Source: Pontibacter sp. HSC-36F09 (GTDB lineage: Bacteria; Bacteroidota; Bacteroidia; Cytophagales; Hymenobacteraceae). From it: a stretch of 64,000 nucleotides of DNA. The stretch is from the NCBI RefSeq assembly GCF_024171605.1, contig NZ_JALKAA010000001.1:620001-684000 (forward strand), in the 5' to 3' direction. This document shows positions 16,780 to 25,281 of this stretch, one piece after another. Below the pieces are notes generated by a model. The model saw only the letters and a program-made list of their open reading frames with translations. It did not search any database and was not told where the DNA came from. Each line of letters opens with the position of its first letter. Within the stretch, counting starts at the first letter, position 1. The position numbers and the translations under genes are program-made.

Positions 16780-17637
16780 ATGAGCGAAATCTTTAAATAC
16801 AAGTATGATGACCTGTTTACGCCAACCCTACAAGCATTAAAAAGGCTTGGAGGATCCGGCTCTGTTAGAGAGATAGAGGAACAGGTAAGTGAGTTATTGA
16901 AGCTTTCTGAAGAAGAGATAAACGACATACATCGCGAAAGTACAACCAAACTTACCTATCGCTTAGCTTGGTCAAGAAATTACTTGAAGCGGTATGGGCT
17001 GCTTGAAAACTCAAGCAGAGGAGTTTGGGCCTTAACGGAGAAAGGGAAAGAAACGAAATCCATAGATAAAGGGGCTGTTAAGAAAGCTGTGCTAGAACTT
17101 GATAAAAAAGAACGCAATACTGACAAAAGACCTTTATTAACAGATATTGAAAATAGCAGCGAGGAGTTAATTGAGTTTTCCTGGCAGGAAGAACTCTTAG
17201 AATCTGTTAAGAAAATATCACCTGAAAACTTCGAGAGGTTATGCCAGAGGGTTCTTCGTGAATTAGGCTTCCTGAATGTAGAAGTGACGCAGCGCTCCAA
17301 TGACGGAGGTATAGACGGACAAGGACTCATCAGACTAGGAGGCGTTCTTTCCTTTCATGTTGTCTTTCAGGCCAAACGTTATCAAGGGAGCGTAGGCTCC
17401 AGCATTGTAAGAGACTTTAGGGGCGCGATGATTGGCAGAGCAGACAAAGGCCTTATCATTACGACAGGTAGCTTTACAAGAGAGGCAAGAAGAGAAGCTA
17501 ACAGAGATGGCGCCCCTCCTATCGATCTGATAGATGGAAATGAATTTGCTGAAAAGCTGAAAGAACTGAAGCTTGGCGTAGAGATAGAGTTCATAGAAAA
17601 AGTCAAGGTCAAAAAAGAGTGGTTCGCTAATTTCTAG
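16780..17637 (+). CDS. mrr: Mrr-type type IV restriction endonuclease
   Basis: From the ATG at 16780 the protein has 285 aa; an in-frame ATG at 16693 would add 29 residues that do not look like the family. Residues 1-95 form the Mrr N-terminal winged-helix domain (GGSGSVREIEEQV...WSRNYLKRYGLLENSSRGVWALTEKG). Residues 148-270 form the Mrr/PD-(D/E)xK nuclease: FERLCQRVLRELGF, Asp179 in NDGGIDG, and the core Gln197-Ala-Lys199 in VVFQAKRYQG, then LIITTGSFTREARREA. Mrr enzymes cut DNA carrying foreign methylation. No methyltransferase is adjacent, as expected for type IV. The gene is more AT-rich and uses more AGA/AGG codons than its neighbours, a sign of transfer. Confidence 0.92.
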   Translation: MSEIFKYKYDDLFTPTLQALKRLGGSGSVREIEEQVSELLKLSEEEINDIHRESTTKLTYRLAWSRNYLKRYGLLENSSRGVWALTEKGKETKSIDKGAVKKAVLELDKKERNTDKRPLLTDIENSSEELIEFSWQEELLESVKKISPENFERLCQRVLRELGFLNVEVTQRSNDGGIDGQGLIRLGGVLSFHVVFQAKRYQGSVGSSIVRDFRGAMIGRADKGLIITTGSFTREARREANRDGAPPIDLIDGNEFAEKLKELKLGVEIEFIEKVKVKKEWFANF

Positions 17638-17718
17638 CAGCCAAGCGTAGCAATTTCAGCGTAACTTCACAGATTATCCATCTATACTGTTGATTCCTAA
17701 TCACAGAAATTCCAAATA

Positions 17719-18231
17719 ATGCCCATCCAACCCATCCATACCCAGCGACTAGCCCTAGTCCCTTTCACGCTTCCGGTAGCACAGGCACTTTATGCCTTCA
17801 ACACAGGTATACTGGCCGAAATCGGCCTGCAACCCACCCGCTACTGGCCCGATCAGGAGAGTATGGATACCCTTCCCCGAATCATTAAAAGACTGGAGCA
17901 ACTACCGGAGCCAACCGGCTTTGAATCGTGGATGATCGTGCTGAAACACAATGCCACGGTGATTGGCGATGCCGGTTTTAAGGGCGGTCCCAATCAGGAA
18001 GGAATTGTAGACATTGGCTATTCTATCATCGAGCAGGAGCAACAGAAGGGCTATGGGCTGGAAACGGCTAGGGCATTGGTGGACTGGGCCTTTTGGCACC
18101 AGCAGGTGAAAGCAGTGACAGCGAATTGCCTTGTTGAAAACCCCGCCTCCATTCGGCTATTGGAAAAGCTGGGCATGCGGGAAATCGTGCGGGATGATGA
18201 AATGATTTACTGGAAGCTACTTCGCTCTTAA
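17719..18231 (+). CDS. GNAT-family N-acetyltransferase (RimJ/RimL-like)
   Basis: A 170-aa single-domain protein. It opens with TQRLALVPFTLPVAQALY, and the acetyl-CoA loop is visible as EQQKGYGLETARALVDWAF (about 112-130, the Q/R-x-x-G-x-G/A motif A), followed by VTANCLVENPASIRLLEKLGMREI, the usual last strands of the RimJ/RimL/Acetyltransf_3 group. Such enzymes move an acetyl group from acetyl-CoA to an amine such as a protein N-terminus or a small molecule. The acceptor is unknown. The gene stands alone, convergent with the FAD monooxygenase 25 nt downstream. Confidence 0.88.
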   Translation: MPIQPIHTQRLALVPFTLPVAQALYAFNTGILAEIGLQPTRYWPDQESMDTLPRIIKRLEQLPEPTGFESWMIVLKHNATVIGDAGFKGGPNQEGIVDIGYSIIEQEQQKGYGLETARALVDWAFWHQQVKAVTANCLVENPASIRLLEKLGMREIVRDDEMIYWKLLRS

Positions 18232-18256
18232 ATCGACAGGCACAACGAAGCTATAC

Positions 18257-19399
18257 CTAAAAATCTACCCGATATAAATCTTCCATTTGTCGTTGCGTAA
18301 TAAACCGCGGCATGGCACGGAAAAGCGTGTTCCGGAGTTTGCCCAGCAATGGATTGCGCCAGTGCGCCACCTCCCCCAGTGTTCTTGACAGATAAATCAC
18401 TTTGGCAGTACGGGCCCTGCGGCGCTTTTCGTAGCGTTTCAAAGCGTTGGCAAGCACAGGCTCCTGCTGCAGGCACTGGGCCAGCACTACGGCATCTTCT
18501 ATGGCCTGGCAGGCCCCCTGCCCCATGTTCGGCGTTGTGGCATGGGCGGCATCACCGAGCAGTACAACACGGCCATACACAAAATGCCTGAGTGGTTTCA
18601 GGTCAGCAATATCGTTCCAGATGAGTTGGTCCTGCGAAGTGGAGGCCAGTACGGCTTCTACAGGCGAGTGCACTGACTCGAAGTGGCGGGCCAGTTTTTC
18701 GGGCGTCATGCGGCGCATTTTCTCGTCGTGCTGCGGGGCGTTGATGCAGGCATACCAGTAAATTTTGTCGCCCTGCAGCGGCGCTATACCTACACGGCCC
18801 TGCGGTGCCCAGGTTTCTGCCGAAATCATTTTGTTGATGTCTACTCCCGGATTGTCGATCACGGCCCGCCAGCAGGTATAGCCGGCGTAGCGAGGCACGC
18901 TGTCGGGCACCAATTGCTGGCGCACCACCGAACTGATGCCATCGGCGGCGATGAGCAGATCGGCGGTGGCGTGGCTGCCATCGGCAAACAGAACCTGCAC
19001 CTGGTCGCCGTGCTGCGTTATTTCCTCGCAGCGCTTGCCCAGTACCACCGTTTCCGGCTTGAGGTGGCTCAGGAGTACTTCATGCAGGTCGGCGCGGTGA
19101 ATCACAAAATTGTTAATGCCATACCTGCTGCTCAAGGGACGGGTATCCATGTTGCTGATTTCGCGGCCGTGCTCGTCAAAAATAACCAGCGCATCGAGTT
19201 GCTTCCCTCTGGCCACCACGTCGTCCATCACACCTAAACGCTGAAGTCCTTGCATGGCATTGGCCGCCAGTCCTACGCCCGCTCCCAGCCCTTTGAACTT
19301 AGGAGCCGCTTCGTATACCGTGGTGTCTATACCTGTCTGCTGTAGTGCAAGCGCCGCGCACAGACCGCAGATTCCACCTCCTACAATAATGGCTTTCAT
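18257..19399 (-). CDS. FAD-dependent group A monooxygenase
   Basis: A 380-aa flavoprotein of the PHBH fold. It has the dinucleotide-binding GGGICGLCAALALQQTG (7-23), the middle motif LLIAADGISSVVR (about 147-159), and the second FAD contact VVLLGDAAHATTPNMGQGACQAIEDA (about 283-308). Family members use NAD(P)H and O2 to hydroxylate or epoxidise aromatic or isoprenoid substrates; resemblance is closest to zeaxanthin-epoxidase/salicylate-hydroxylase-like proteins, but the substrate cannot be inferred. It lies 12 nt downstream of the UPF0104 membrane protein on the same strand, so the two may be cotranscribed. Confidence 0.9.
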   Translation of the reverse strand: MKAIIVGGGICGLCAALALQQTGIDTTVYEAAPKFKGLGAGVGLAANAMQGLQRLGVMDDVVARGKQLDALVIFDEHGREISNMDTRPLSSRYGINNFVIHRADLHEVLLSHLKPETVVLGKRCEEITQHGDQVQVLFADGSHATADLLIAADGISSVVRQQLVPDSVPRYAGYTCWRAVIDNPGVDINKMISAETWAPQGRVGIAPLQGDKIYWYACINAPQHDEKMRRMTPEKLARHFESVHSPVEAVLASTSQDQLIWNDIADLKPLRHFVYGRVVLLGDAAHATTPNMGQGACQAIEDAVVLAQCLQQEPVLANALKRYEKRRRARTAKVIYLSRTLGEVAHWRNPLLGKLRNTLFRAMPRFITQRQMEDLYRVDF

Positions 19400-19411
19400 A
19401 CCTATACCTGC

Positions 19412-20473
19412 TTATACCTTGACTTCATCTTCTACAGAAGATCTGCCAAACACTTTTGCCACCCATCTTGGTAGGAAAACAGAACCCAGTACCAGGTATG
19501 GATAGTACGTAATCAGGCGGTAGAGCACCACCACAATATTGCTGAAGCCACCCAGGAATAAGCCAAAGAAGCTCGGGAAAGCCATTTCCACAATACCGGC
19601 CCCGCCTGGGGTTATGGCCACCAGCATCACGATCCAGAAAATAAGGTTGCGCGAGATGATGAGCATATGCTCGGAAAGGGTGACATCGGTAAAGGCCGCG
19701 ATCAGGCAATTGAGCAGGAAGTAACGGGCGCTCCACACGAAAATAGTCGAGATGATGGCCCGGGCCCAGTAGTTAAAGTCTTTGCCGCGCAGCTGCTGCG
19801 AAGCCCATATAATTTCGTTGCCATGCTGGTGCGCGTTGATGCGCCACTTGCGCAGTAGTTTCCAGCCGGTTAGCTTCAGCAAAATCCACTTGAAGGCACG
19901 CGGTCGCACAAACAGCGCGTAGATCATAACGAAGGTATAGGTGGCAATGAGCGAGTAGCTGATATAAAAGGCCATTTTGAGCGCACCCACATCAGAATCC
20001 GAAAGTCCTAGACTGGGGAACACCTCGCCCTGGATGAATAGCAACGCAAGGGGTGCCGCAATGATAAAGAACATATTGTCGAGCACGGCCGTGACCATAA
20101 CGTAGGCCAGTGACTTGCCCAGCGGTATACCTTCTTTGTTGAGCAAAATAGTAGCGATGGTGGAGCCGCCCACTACCGAGGGCGTAATGGCCGAAGCGAA
20201 TTCCCAGAGCATGATCACGTCGAGGCTGCTGCGCCAGCTCAAAAACTTATCGGTCAGGTTACGGATGCGGTACATGTAGCCAAAATCGCGGATCACGAGC
20301 ACGAGCAGCGCCGCGACCAGCCACCACCAGTTAGCCTGAGCTATACCTTTCAGGTCGCCGAGCTTATCATCTTTGATAAACAGCCAGGCCGTGGCGCCCA
20401 AACCCAGCAGAACCGGAATCAGGATCTTGATCGGACTGAAACTCTTTAATATGGTTTTTTTATTTTGATCCAT
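19412..20473 (-). CDS. UPF0104 / LPG-synthase transmembrane-domain protein (flippase-like)
   Basis: A 353-aa polytopic membrane protein with about eight hydrophobic segments. The family signature is present: FASAITPSVVGGSTIATILLNKEG (about 92-115) and VAITPGGAGIVEMAFPSFFG (about 297-316), matching the lysylphosphatidylglycerol-synthetase transmembrane region (PF03706) without the soluble transferase domain of MprF. Related stand-alone proteins are thought to move lipids or glycolipids across the membrane. It is the upstream member of a likely two-gene unit with the FAD monooxygenase; the functional link, if any, is unclear. Confidence 0.86.
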   Translation of the reverse strand: MDQNKKTILKSFSPIKILIPVLLGLGATAWLFIKDDKLGDLKGIAQANWWWLVAALLVLVIRDFGYMYRIRNLTDKFLSWRSSLDVIMLWEFASAITPSVVGGSTIATILLNKEGIPLGKSLAYVMVTAVLDNMFFIIAAPLALLFIQGEVFPSLGLSDSDVGALKMAFYISYSLIATYTFVMIYALFVRPRAFKWILLKLTGWKLLRKWRINAHQHGNEIIWASQQLRGKDFNYWARAIISTIFVWSARYFLLNCLIAAFTDVTLSEHMLIISRNLIFWIVMLVAITPGGAGIVEMAFPSFFGLFLGGFSNIVVVLYRLITYYPYLVLGSVFLPRWVAKVFGRSSVEDEVKV

Positions 20474-20591
20474 GTAGGCTATTCTAACCCAGTTCTTCGG
20501 CGCTTGCTCTTACATAGCTGACGTGCAAAACTACTTAACTATTCGGCAACTAGGGAAGTCAGGTTGGCTTTTTAAGGATTTTCTGGCATTG

Positions 20592-21362
20592 CTATTCCAG
20601 AATGAGCTGCATTACCTGGGCCGCCTGCCCTTCGGCTCTGGTAATTATAAAGTCGTTGAACCCGTCGCCTACTTCGATGCCGATCAGGTTGAGTTGCAGC
20701 ATGTCGAGTATCGCCAGGAAGTTGAAGATCATGCCTATCTTGTCCGGGAAGGCCGAAATGATCTCCGAGAAGGCTATCTTTTCTTTTTCCTCCATCACAC
20801 GAATTATGTAATCCCGCTGCTCCTCTATGGTATAAGGATAGGTGAGAACGGTATGCTTTGGGCGGCTCTGCTCCTCTTCAAAACGCAGCATTACTTTGTC
20901 GAACACGCGCATGAGTTTGTAGAGGCTCAGGTCCTGCAGCTCATATTCAAAGTGGTTGGCGTTGGCGATCTGCTGCAGCTCTTCGTGCACGTTGCCCCGG
21001 TTTTCCTGTGCCAGACGCATGTCTTCCATCTGCCCGAGGTCGCCTAGCACGGCCTTGTACTTCTTGTACTCCAACAGGTGCTGCACCAGCTCCTGGCGCG
21101 GGTCTATCTCGTTGCCTTCCTCGTCTTTTTCGGTGCGGGGCAGCAGCATTTTGGCCTTGATGCGCATCAGTGTGGCGGCCGTCAGAATAAAGTCGCTGGC
21201 AACCTCAATATTGAGCTGCTCCATTTGCCGAATGTAGCCCATAAACTCGTTCGTGATCTGAAAAATCGGAATGTCGTGGATGTCCAGCTCGTCACGCTCG
21301 ATAAAGAAGAGCAGCAGGTCAAATGGCCCCTCAAACAACGGTAATTTAATTTCGAAACTCAC
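20592..21362 (-). CDS. scpA: Segregation and condensation protein A
   Basis: A 256-aa kleisin. The N-terminal helix bundle that binds the SMC neck is clear (FEIKLPLFEGPFDLLLFFIERDELDIHDIPIFQITNEFMGYI, residues 3-44), followed by DFILTAATLMRIKAKMLLPR. A long variable middle leads to the C-terminal winged helix that contacts the SMC head (IAFSEIISAFPDKIGMIFNFLAILDMLQLNLIGI). It forms the SMC-ScpA-ScpB condensin that organises the chromosome. ScpB is not next to it. A TATTTTTG -7 box lies at 21404-21411 on the minus strand. Confidence 0.93.
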   Translation of the reverse strand: MSFEIKLPLFEGPFDLLLFFIERDELDIHDIPIFQITNEFMGYIRQMEQLNIEVASDFILTAATLMRIKAKMLLPRTEKDEEGNEIDPRQELVQHLLEYKKYKAVLGDLGQMEDMRLAQENRGNVHEELQQIANANHFEYELQDLSLYKLMRVFDKVMLRFEEEQSRPKHTVLTYPYTIEEQRDYIIRVMEEKEKIAFSEIISAFPDKIGMIFNFLAILDMLQLNLIGIEVGDGFNDFIITRAEGQAAQVMQLILE

Positions 21363-21748
21363 TTCTCTCGCCTTTGGTTAATGCGCTGATCGCAACTGAT
21401 GTACAAAAATACTAATTTATTTGGATGAAGTAGCAGCTTAATGGCTACGCTATAGAGGCCGTACCGCCACGTTATCCGAACAAATTAAGCTCACACCTGT
21501 ATAAGTGTAGCATTATCAAGGGGAGTCTTTGTCATTAAGTTCCGCAGGACCACCTCTTATTGACAATCACCCACTTACCACGCTTACCCCATACGCCACC
21601 GTCGGCTGCCCTGACAGGATAGGGAGGAGAAGTTGCAGCTTGTGTTCTGATTTTTACTAACTTTACGTTTTGTCCGGCAGTCTGTATTTTGCACAATGCA
21701 AACTTTTGCCTGAAAAATTTGTTGGAAGTCTATAATAAAGACATTTCT
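21363..21748. promoter_or_regulatory. Divergent promoter region of scpA and dxs
   Basis: This spacer serves both genes. On the minus strand TATTTTTG (21404-21411) fits the -7 consensus for scpA. On the plus strand TAACTTTA (21658-21665) with TTG about 22 nt upstream (21633-21635) is a likely dxs promoter, giving a leader of roughly 75 nt. No other structure was recognised. Confidence 0.45.
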
Positions 21749-23665
21749 ATGATCATCAAACCAGGAGATCTCCTAGCCTCCATCGACACACCCGCCGACC
21801 TCCGCGCCCTCAAGCCAGAGCAACTCCTGCAGGTATGCCAGGAGCTAAGGCAATACATAATCGATGTGGTATCGATCCACGGCGGCCACTTTGGGGCCAG
21901 CCTTGGGGTAGTGGAACTGACCACGGCGCTGCACTATGTGTTTCAAACCCCTTACGATCAGCTGGTATGGGATGTGGGGCACCAGGCCTACGGACACAAG
22001 ATCCTGACCGGCCGCCGCGACAACTTCCACACTAACCGCAAGTATGGCGGAATCTCTGGTTTTCCGAAGCGTAAAGAAAGCGAATACGACACCTTTGGCG
22101 TAGGTCACTCAAGCACCTCCATTTCAGCGGCGCTGGGTATGGCAGTTGCCTCGCAATACAAAAACGAAGAAGACCGCCAGCACATTGCCGTGATCGGTGA
22201 TGGCGCTCTGACCGGTGGAATGGCCTTCGAAGCCCTGAACCACGGTGGCGCCACCAACGCCAACCTGCTGGTAGTGCTCAACGACAATTGCATGAGCATC
22301 GACCCGAATGTGGGTGCTCTGAAAGAATATTTAACTGACATTACCACTTCCCGCACTTACAACAAACTGCGCGATGAACTGTGGAATGTACTCGGCAAGA
22401 TCAGCAAATTCGGCCCGAACGCACAGCACATTGCCTCTAAGGTAGAAAGCGGCATCAAAGCCACGCTATCGAAGCAGAGCAATCTGTTTGAAGGTCTCAA
22501 CTTCCGCTATTTCGGTCCGATCGATGGGCACGACATCAACCACCTCGTATCGGTGATGGAAGACCTGAAGCGTATACCTGGTCCGAAAATCCTGCATGTG
22601 CTAACGACTAAAGGCAAAGGATTTGCACTGGCTGAAAAAGACCAGACCAAATGGCACGCGCCGGGCCTATTCGACAAGATAACAGGCGAAATTTACAAAA
22701 CGCATCACGACACGCCACAACCGCCTAAGTACCAAGATGTGTTTGGCCACACGATTGTGGAGCTTGCTGAGCAGAACGACAAGATCATGGGCGTCACGCC
22801 TGCGATGCCATCCGGATGCTCACTCAACATCATGATGAAGGCCATGCCCGATCGTGCTTTTGACGTAGGTATAGCCGAGCAGCATGCCGTGACTTTCTCC
22901 GCTGGCCTGGCTACGCAGGGTATGGTACCGTTCTGCAACATTTACAGCACGTTCATGCAGCGTGGCTACGACCAGGTGGTGCACGATGTGTGCCTCCAGA
23001 ATCTGCACGTAGTGTTCTGCCTCGACCGTGCCGGATTTGCCGGTGCCGATGGACCGACGCACCACGGTGCTTACGACATTGCCTACATGCGCTGCATCCC
23101 GAACATGGTGGTAGCCGCCCCGATGAACGAGCAGGAACTGCGTAACATGATGTATACCGCTTCGCAGGAAGGTGCTGGTCCGTTTACGATCCGCTACCCA
23201 CGTGGCGAAGGTGTGATACCAAACTGGCGTACCCCGCTGGAACTGCAGCAGGTAGGTAAAGGACGCACCGTGCAGGAAGGCAAAGAAGTAGCGATCCTGA
23301 CATTCGGACATATCGGTAACTACGCCGTGGATGTTTGCCAGAAACTGAGCTACGACGGCATCAACCCGGGCCACTACGACATGCGCTACTGCAAGCCACT
23401 GGATGAGGAGCTGTTGCACCACATTTTCAGCAAGTATAGCAAAGTGATCACTGTAGAAGACGGCTGCCTGCAAGGCGGTTTCGGAAGCGCGGTGCTGGAG
23501 TTTATGGTCGACAACGGTTATACCTCGCAGGTGAAGCGCCTCGGCATGCCTGACCAGGTGTTCGAGCACGGCTCACAACTGGAACTACACCGCGACGCTG
23601 GCTTCGACCCGGCTGCTATCGAGAACACCGTGAGAGAGATGATCGGTGTGGCAGTGAAGGTATAG
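21749..23665 (+). CDS. dxs: 1-deoxy-D-xylulose-5-phosphate synthase
   Basis: From the ATG at 21749 (after MSL-like upstream codons that precede the family start) the enzyme has 638 aa. It condenses pyruvate with glyceraldehyde 3-phosphate, using thiamine diphosphate, as the first step of the MEP isoprenoid pathway. Visible are His45 in VSIHGGHFGASLGVVELT, DVGHQAYGHKILTGR, the ThDP/Mg motif GDGALTGGMAFEALNHGG (150-167) with NDNCMSI downstream, and the transketolase-like second half with VGIAEQHAVTFSAGLA and DRAGFAGADGPTHHG. Length is typical. An upstream TTG in the same frame at 21689 is possible but overlaps the promoter region. A strong terminator follows. Confidence 0.96.
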   Translation: MIIKPGDLLASIDTPADLRALKPEQLLQVCQELRQYIIDVVSIHGGHFGASLGVVELTTALHYVFQTPYDQLVWDVGHQAYGHKILTGRRDNFHTNRKYGGISGFPKRKESEYDTFGVGHSSTSISAALGMAVASQYKNEEDRQHIAVIGDGALTGGMAFEALNHGGATNANLLVVLNDNCMSIDPNVGALKEYLTDITTSRTYNKLRDELWNVLGKISKFGPNAQHIASKVESGIKATLSKQSNLFEGLNFRYFGPIDGHDINHLVSVMEDLKRIPGPKILHVLTTKGKGFALAEKDQTKWHAPGLFDKITGEIYKTHHDTPQPPKYQDVFGHTIVELAEQNDKIMGVTPAMPSGCSLNIMMKAMPDRAFDVGIAEQHAVTFSAGLATQGMVPFCNIYSTFMQRGYDQVVHDVCLQNLHVVFCLDRAGFAGADGPTHHGAYDIAYMRCIPNMVVAAPMNEQELRNMMYTASQEGAGPFTIRYPRGEGVIPNWRTPLELQQVGKGRTVQEGKEVAILTFGHIGNYAVDVCQKLSYDGINPGHYDMRYCKPLDEELLHHIFSKYSKVITVEDGCLQGGFGSAVLEFMVDNGYTSQVKRLGMPDQVFEHGSQLELHRDAGFDPAAIENTVREMIGVAVKV

Positions 23666-23703
23666 TTTCCTGACAAAGGACCTTTTGAAAAAAGACATAA
23701 GAC

Positions 23704-23738
23704 AAACCCCGCAGTTCTTTAGGAGCCGCGGGGTTTTT
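23704..23738 (+). terminator. Terminator of dxs
   Basis: A 9-bp stem AAACCCCGC/GCGGGGTTT (23704-23712 and 23728-23736) is followed by T residues, about 40 nt after the dxs stop. Confidence 0.85.
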
Positions 23739-23760
23739 GTTTGGAATATGGGTAAGTAAC

Positions 23761-23905
23761 TGTAGGGGCAGGTCGCGACCTGGCCGAGGTATAGCCACTG
23801 CGATGAAACAAGAAATTATCCTTTGCGATACACATTCCAACACATACTTTTATAACGACACAATTATTTATGCACGATTCGGACAGATCGCGCCCTATAC
23901 CTACA
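23761..23905. repeat. MITE-like 145-bp unit with imperfect inverted ends
   Basis: The left end (TGTAGGGGCAGGTCGCGACC...) and the right end (23871-23905, reading TGTAGGTATAGGGCGCGATC on the other strand) are imperfect inverted copies of the 35-bp repeat also found at 12060-12094 and 15411-15445. The left end contains the self-complementary CAGGTCGCGACCTG (23769-23782). The interior is AT-rich with no gene. The unit ends 17 nt before the start codon of the alpha/beta hydrolase, so it supplies that gene's leader and maybe its promoter (inference). Confidence 0.55.
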
Positions 23906-23922
23906 AAGAAATACCTAAAACT

Positions 23923-24702
23923 ATGACAAAACACACGACCTATACCTCTGCCGGCTCCGGCGACACAATCGTTTTCTTGCACGGCTTCTGCGAAAGCACA
24001 GAAGTTTGGGATGAGTTCACCAAACCGCTGCAAAAGCAATTCCGGGTAGTGGCGCTGAACCTGCCCGGCTTTGGCAACAATACCTCAGGTATAGCCGATT
24101 ACAGCATGGAAGGTATGGCCGACTATGTGAAGGAAAAGCTGGAAGAACTCGGCATTAAAAAATGCATTCTGGTAGGTCACTCCATGGGCGGCTATGTGGG
24201 TATGGCTTTCGCTGAGAAGTATAGCAGCATGCTCAGTGGCCTTTGCCTATTCCACTCCTCCGCCCTCCCCGACACCGACGAGAAGAAAGATAACCGCAAC
24301 AAGACCATCGAGTTTGTAGAGAAACACGGCGTAGAGAAGTTCATGCAGTCCTTCATTGAGCCACTCTTCTATAGTGAGAACCGTGAGCGACTGAAGAAAG
24401 AAATCGCGTTAATGAAAAAGATCGGCACTAACACGCCGAAAGAGAGCGTAACCGGAGGCCTTGCCGCCATGCGCGACCGAAAAGACCGAACTGATGTGCT
24501 GGCTGCTGCAAAGTATCCGTTTTTGTTCATCTTTGGGAAAGACGATGGTGCCGTGCCACTCGACAAAGCCCTGGAGCAATGCCACCTCCCTGACAACAGC
24601 ATGGTCTATTTCCTGGGGCAGACCGGCCACATGGGCATGTTCGAGCGCACCTACGAAACACGCAAAGCACTGGAGAAATTTGCTGAGACGATTTATGGGT
24701 GA
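23923..24702 (+). CDS. Alpha/beta-fold hydrolase
   Basis: From the ATG at 23923 the protein has 259 aa. A longer frame back to 23737 would translate the repeat unit and is not credible. The fold is clear: oxyanion motif FLHGFCEST (18-26), nucleophile elbow GHSMGG with Ser87, the acid Asp207/208 in FGKDDGAVP and His236 in GQTGHMGMFE. This is a BioH/MhpC-like small hydrolase or esterase; the substrate is unknown. It is cytoplasmic as no signal peptide is seen. The gene is flanked by repeats on both sides (23761-23905 and 24750-25192) and appears to stand alone. Confidence 0.9.
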   Translation: MTKHTTYTSAGSGDTIVFLHGFCESTEVWDEFTKPLQKQFRVVALNLPGFGNNTSGIADYSMEGMADYVKEKLEELGIKKCILVGHSMGGYVGMAFAEKYSSMLSGLCLFHSSALPDTDEKKDNRNKTIEFVEKHGVEKFMQSFIEPLFYSENRERLKKEIALMKKIGTNTPKESVTGGLAAMRDRKDRTDVLAAAKYPFLFIFGKDDGAVPLDKALEQCHLPDNSMVYFLGQTGHMGMFERTYETRKALEKFAETIYG

Positions 24703-24749
24703 GGTGATGGATTGAGTGATGGAGTGGATGAGTGAATTGTTGATTGCTG

Positions 24750-25192
24750 GGTGCATAATTAACCTGCCTCTCCTTTGTATATGGCTCCAGTCTCAGTGAG
24801 GTTTCATCACGATTCGGACAGGTATAATGATGCAAGATTCAGCAGGGTTGATTGGCCTTTACAGGCATTCATAATTTTATAAAAGGCTCTTCGGGACATC
24901 CATGTCCCGAAGCAAACTGTTGGGGATGTCCACATCCCCGTGCGCCAAGTTTGGTTTTGCAGGTATACGGGGATTAGGAAATCCCCTACCGTTTGCCTTC
25001 GGATTGATAAATCCGAAAGAGCCCGTTGCCTATTTGCTTGCTTTGCAGGTATACGGGGACAAGAATGTCCCCGGCAGAAATTCTTCCGGACACGGATGTC
25101 CGGAAGAGCAGTTTTAGAAATACTTCCGGACGTAGACGTCCGAAAGAGCGTCTGGATTGCTCTAAACACGAAAGACGTTACAGTGTAACGTC
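24750..25192 (+). repeat. Stem-loop chain, copy B
   Basis: A longer and better preserved copy of the chain at 12.06-12.37 kb. Stems: 24889-24912 (CTTCGGGACA/TGTCCCGAAG, loop TCCA), 24922-24939 (GGGGATG/CATCCCC, loop TCCA), 24969-24986 (GGGGATT/AATCCCC, loop AGGA), 24998-25017 (TTCGGATT/AATCCGAA, loop GATA), 25055-25072 (GGGGACA/TGTCCCC, loop AGAA), 25083-25106 (CTTCCGGACA/TGTCCGGAAG, loop CGGA), 25123-25146 (CTTCCGGACG/CGTCCGAAAG, loop TAGA) and 25174-25192 (GACGTTAC/GTAACGTC). Linkers match copy A, including GCAGGTATAC. At the left, GATTCGGACAGGTATA (24810-24825) is a shortened form of the 35-bp repeat. An 82-codon open frame across it resembles one in copy A only because the DNA is repeated. 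Confidence 0.75.
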
Positions 25193-25204
25193 GCCGCATT
25201 TTAA

Positions 25205-25280
25205 CTTTTTAGCTTTTAAATTTTCTAACTTCCCGATTCCCTAACTCTCAGACCCCTCAACTCTCAAACTCTCAAACTTC
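25205..25280. repeat. CT-rich low-complexity tract
   Basis: Loosely repeated units such as CTCAACTCTCAAACTCTC fill the leader of the MFS gene right after stem-loop copy B. Copy A is followed by the same kind of tract, so the tract seems to be part of, or a companion to, the repeat. Confidence 0.5.
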
Positions 25281-25281
25281 C

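Noticed and set aside
22820-23569. 249-codon open frame opposite dxs
   Set aside because: Antisense to a strongly conserved enzyme; no domain in the translation.
23737-23922. N-terminal extension of the alpha/beta hydrolase
   Set aside because: It would translate the dispersed repeat unit; the hydrolase fold begins at the ATG at 23923.
24940-25188. 82-codon open frame across stem-loop copy B
   Set aside because: Explained by the hairpin repeat; same reasoning as for copy A.
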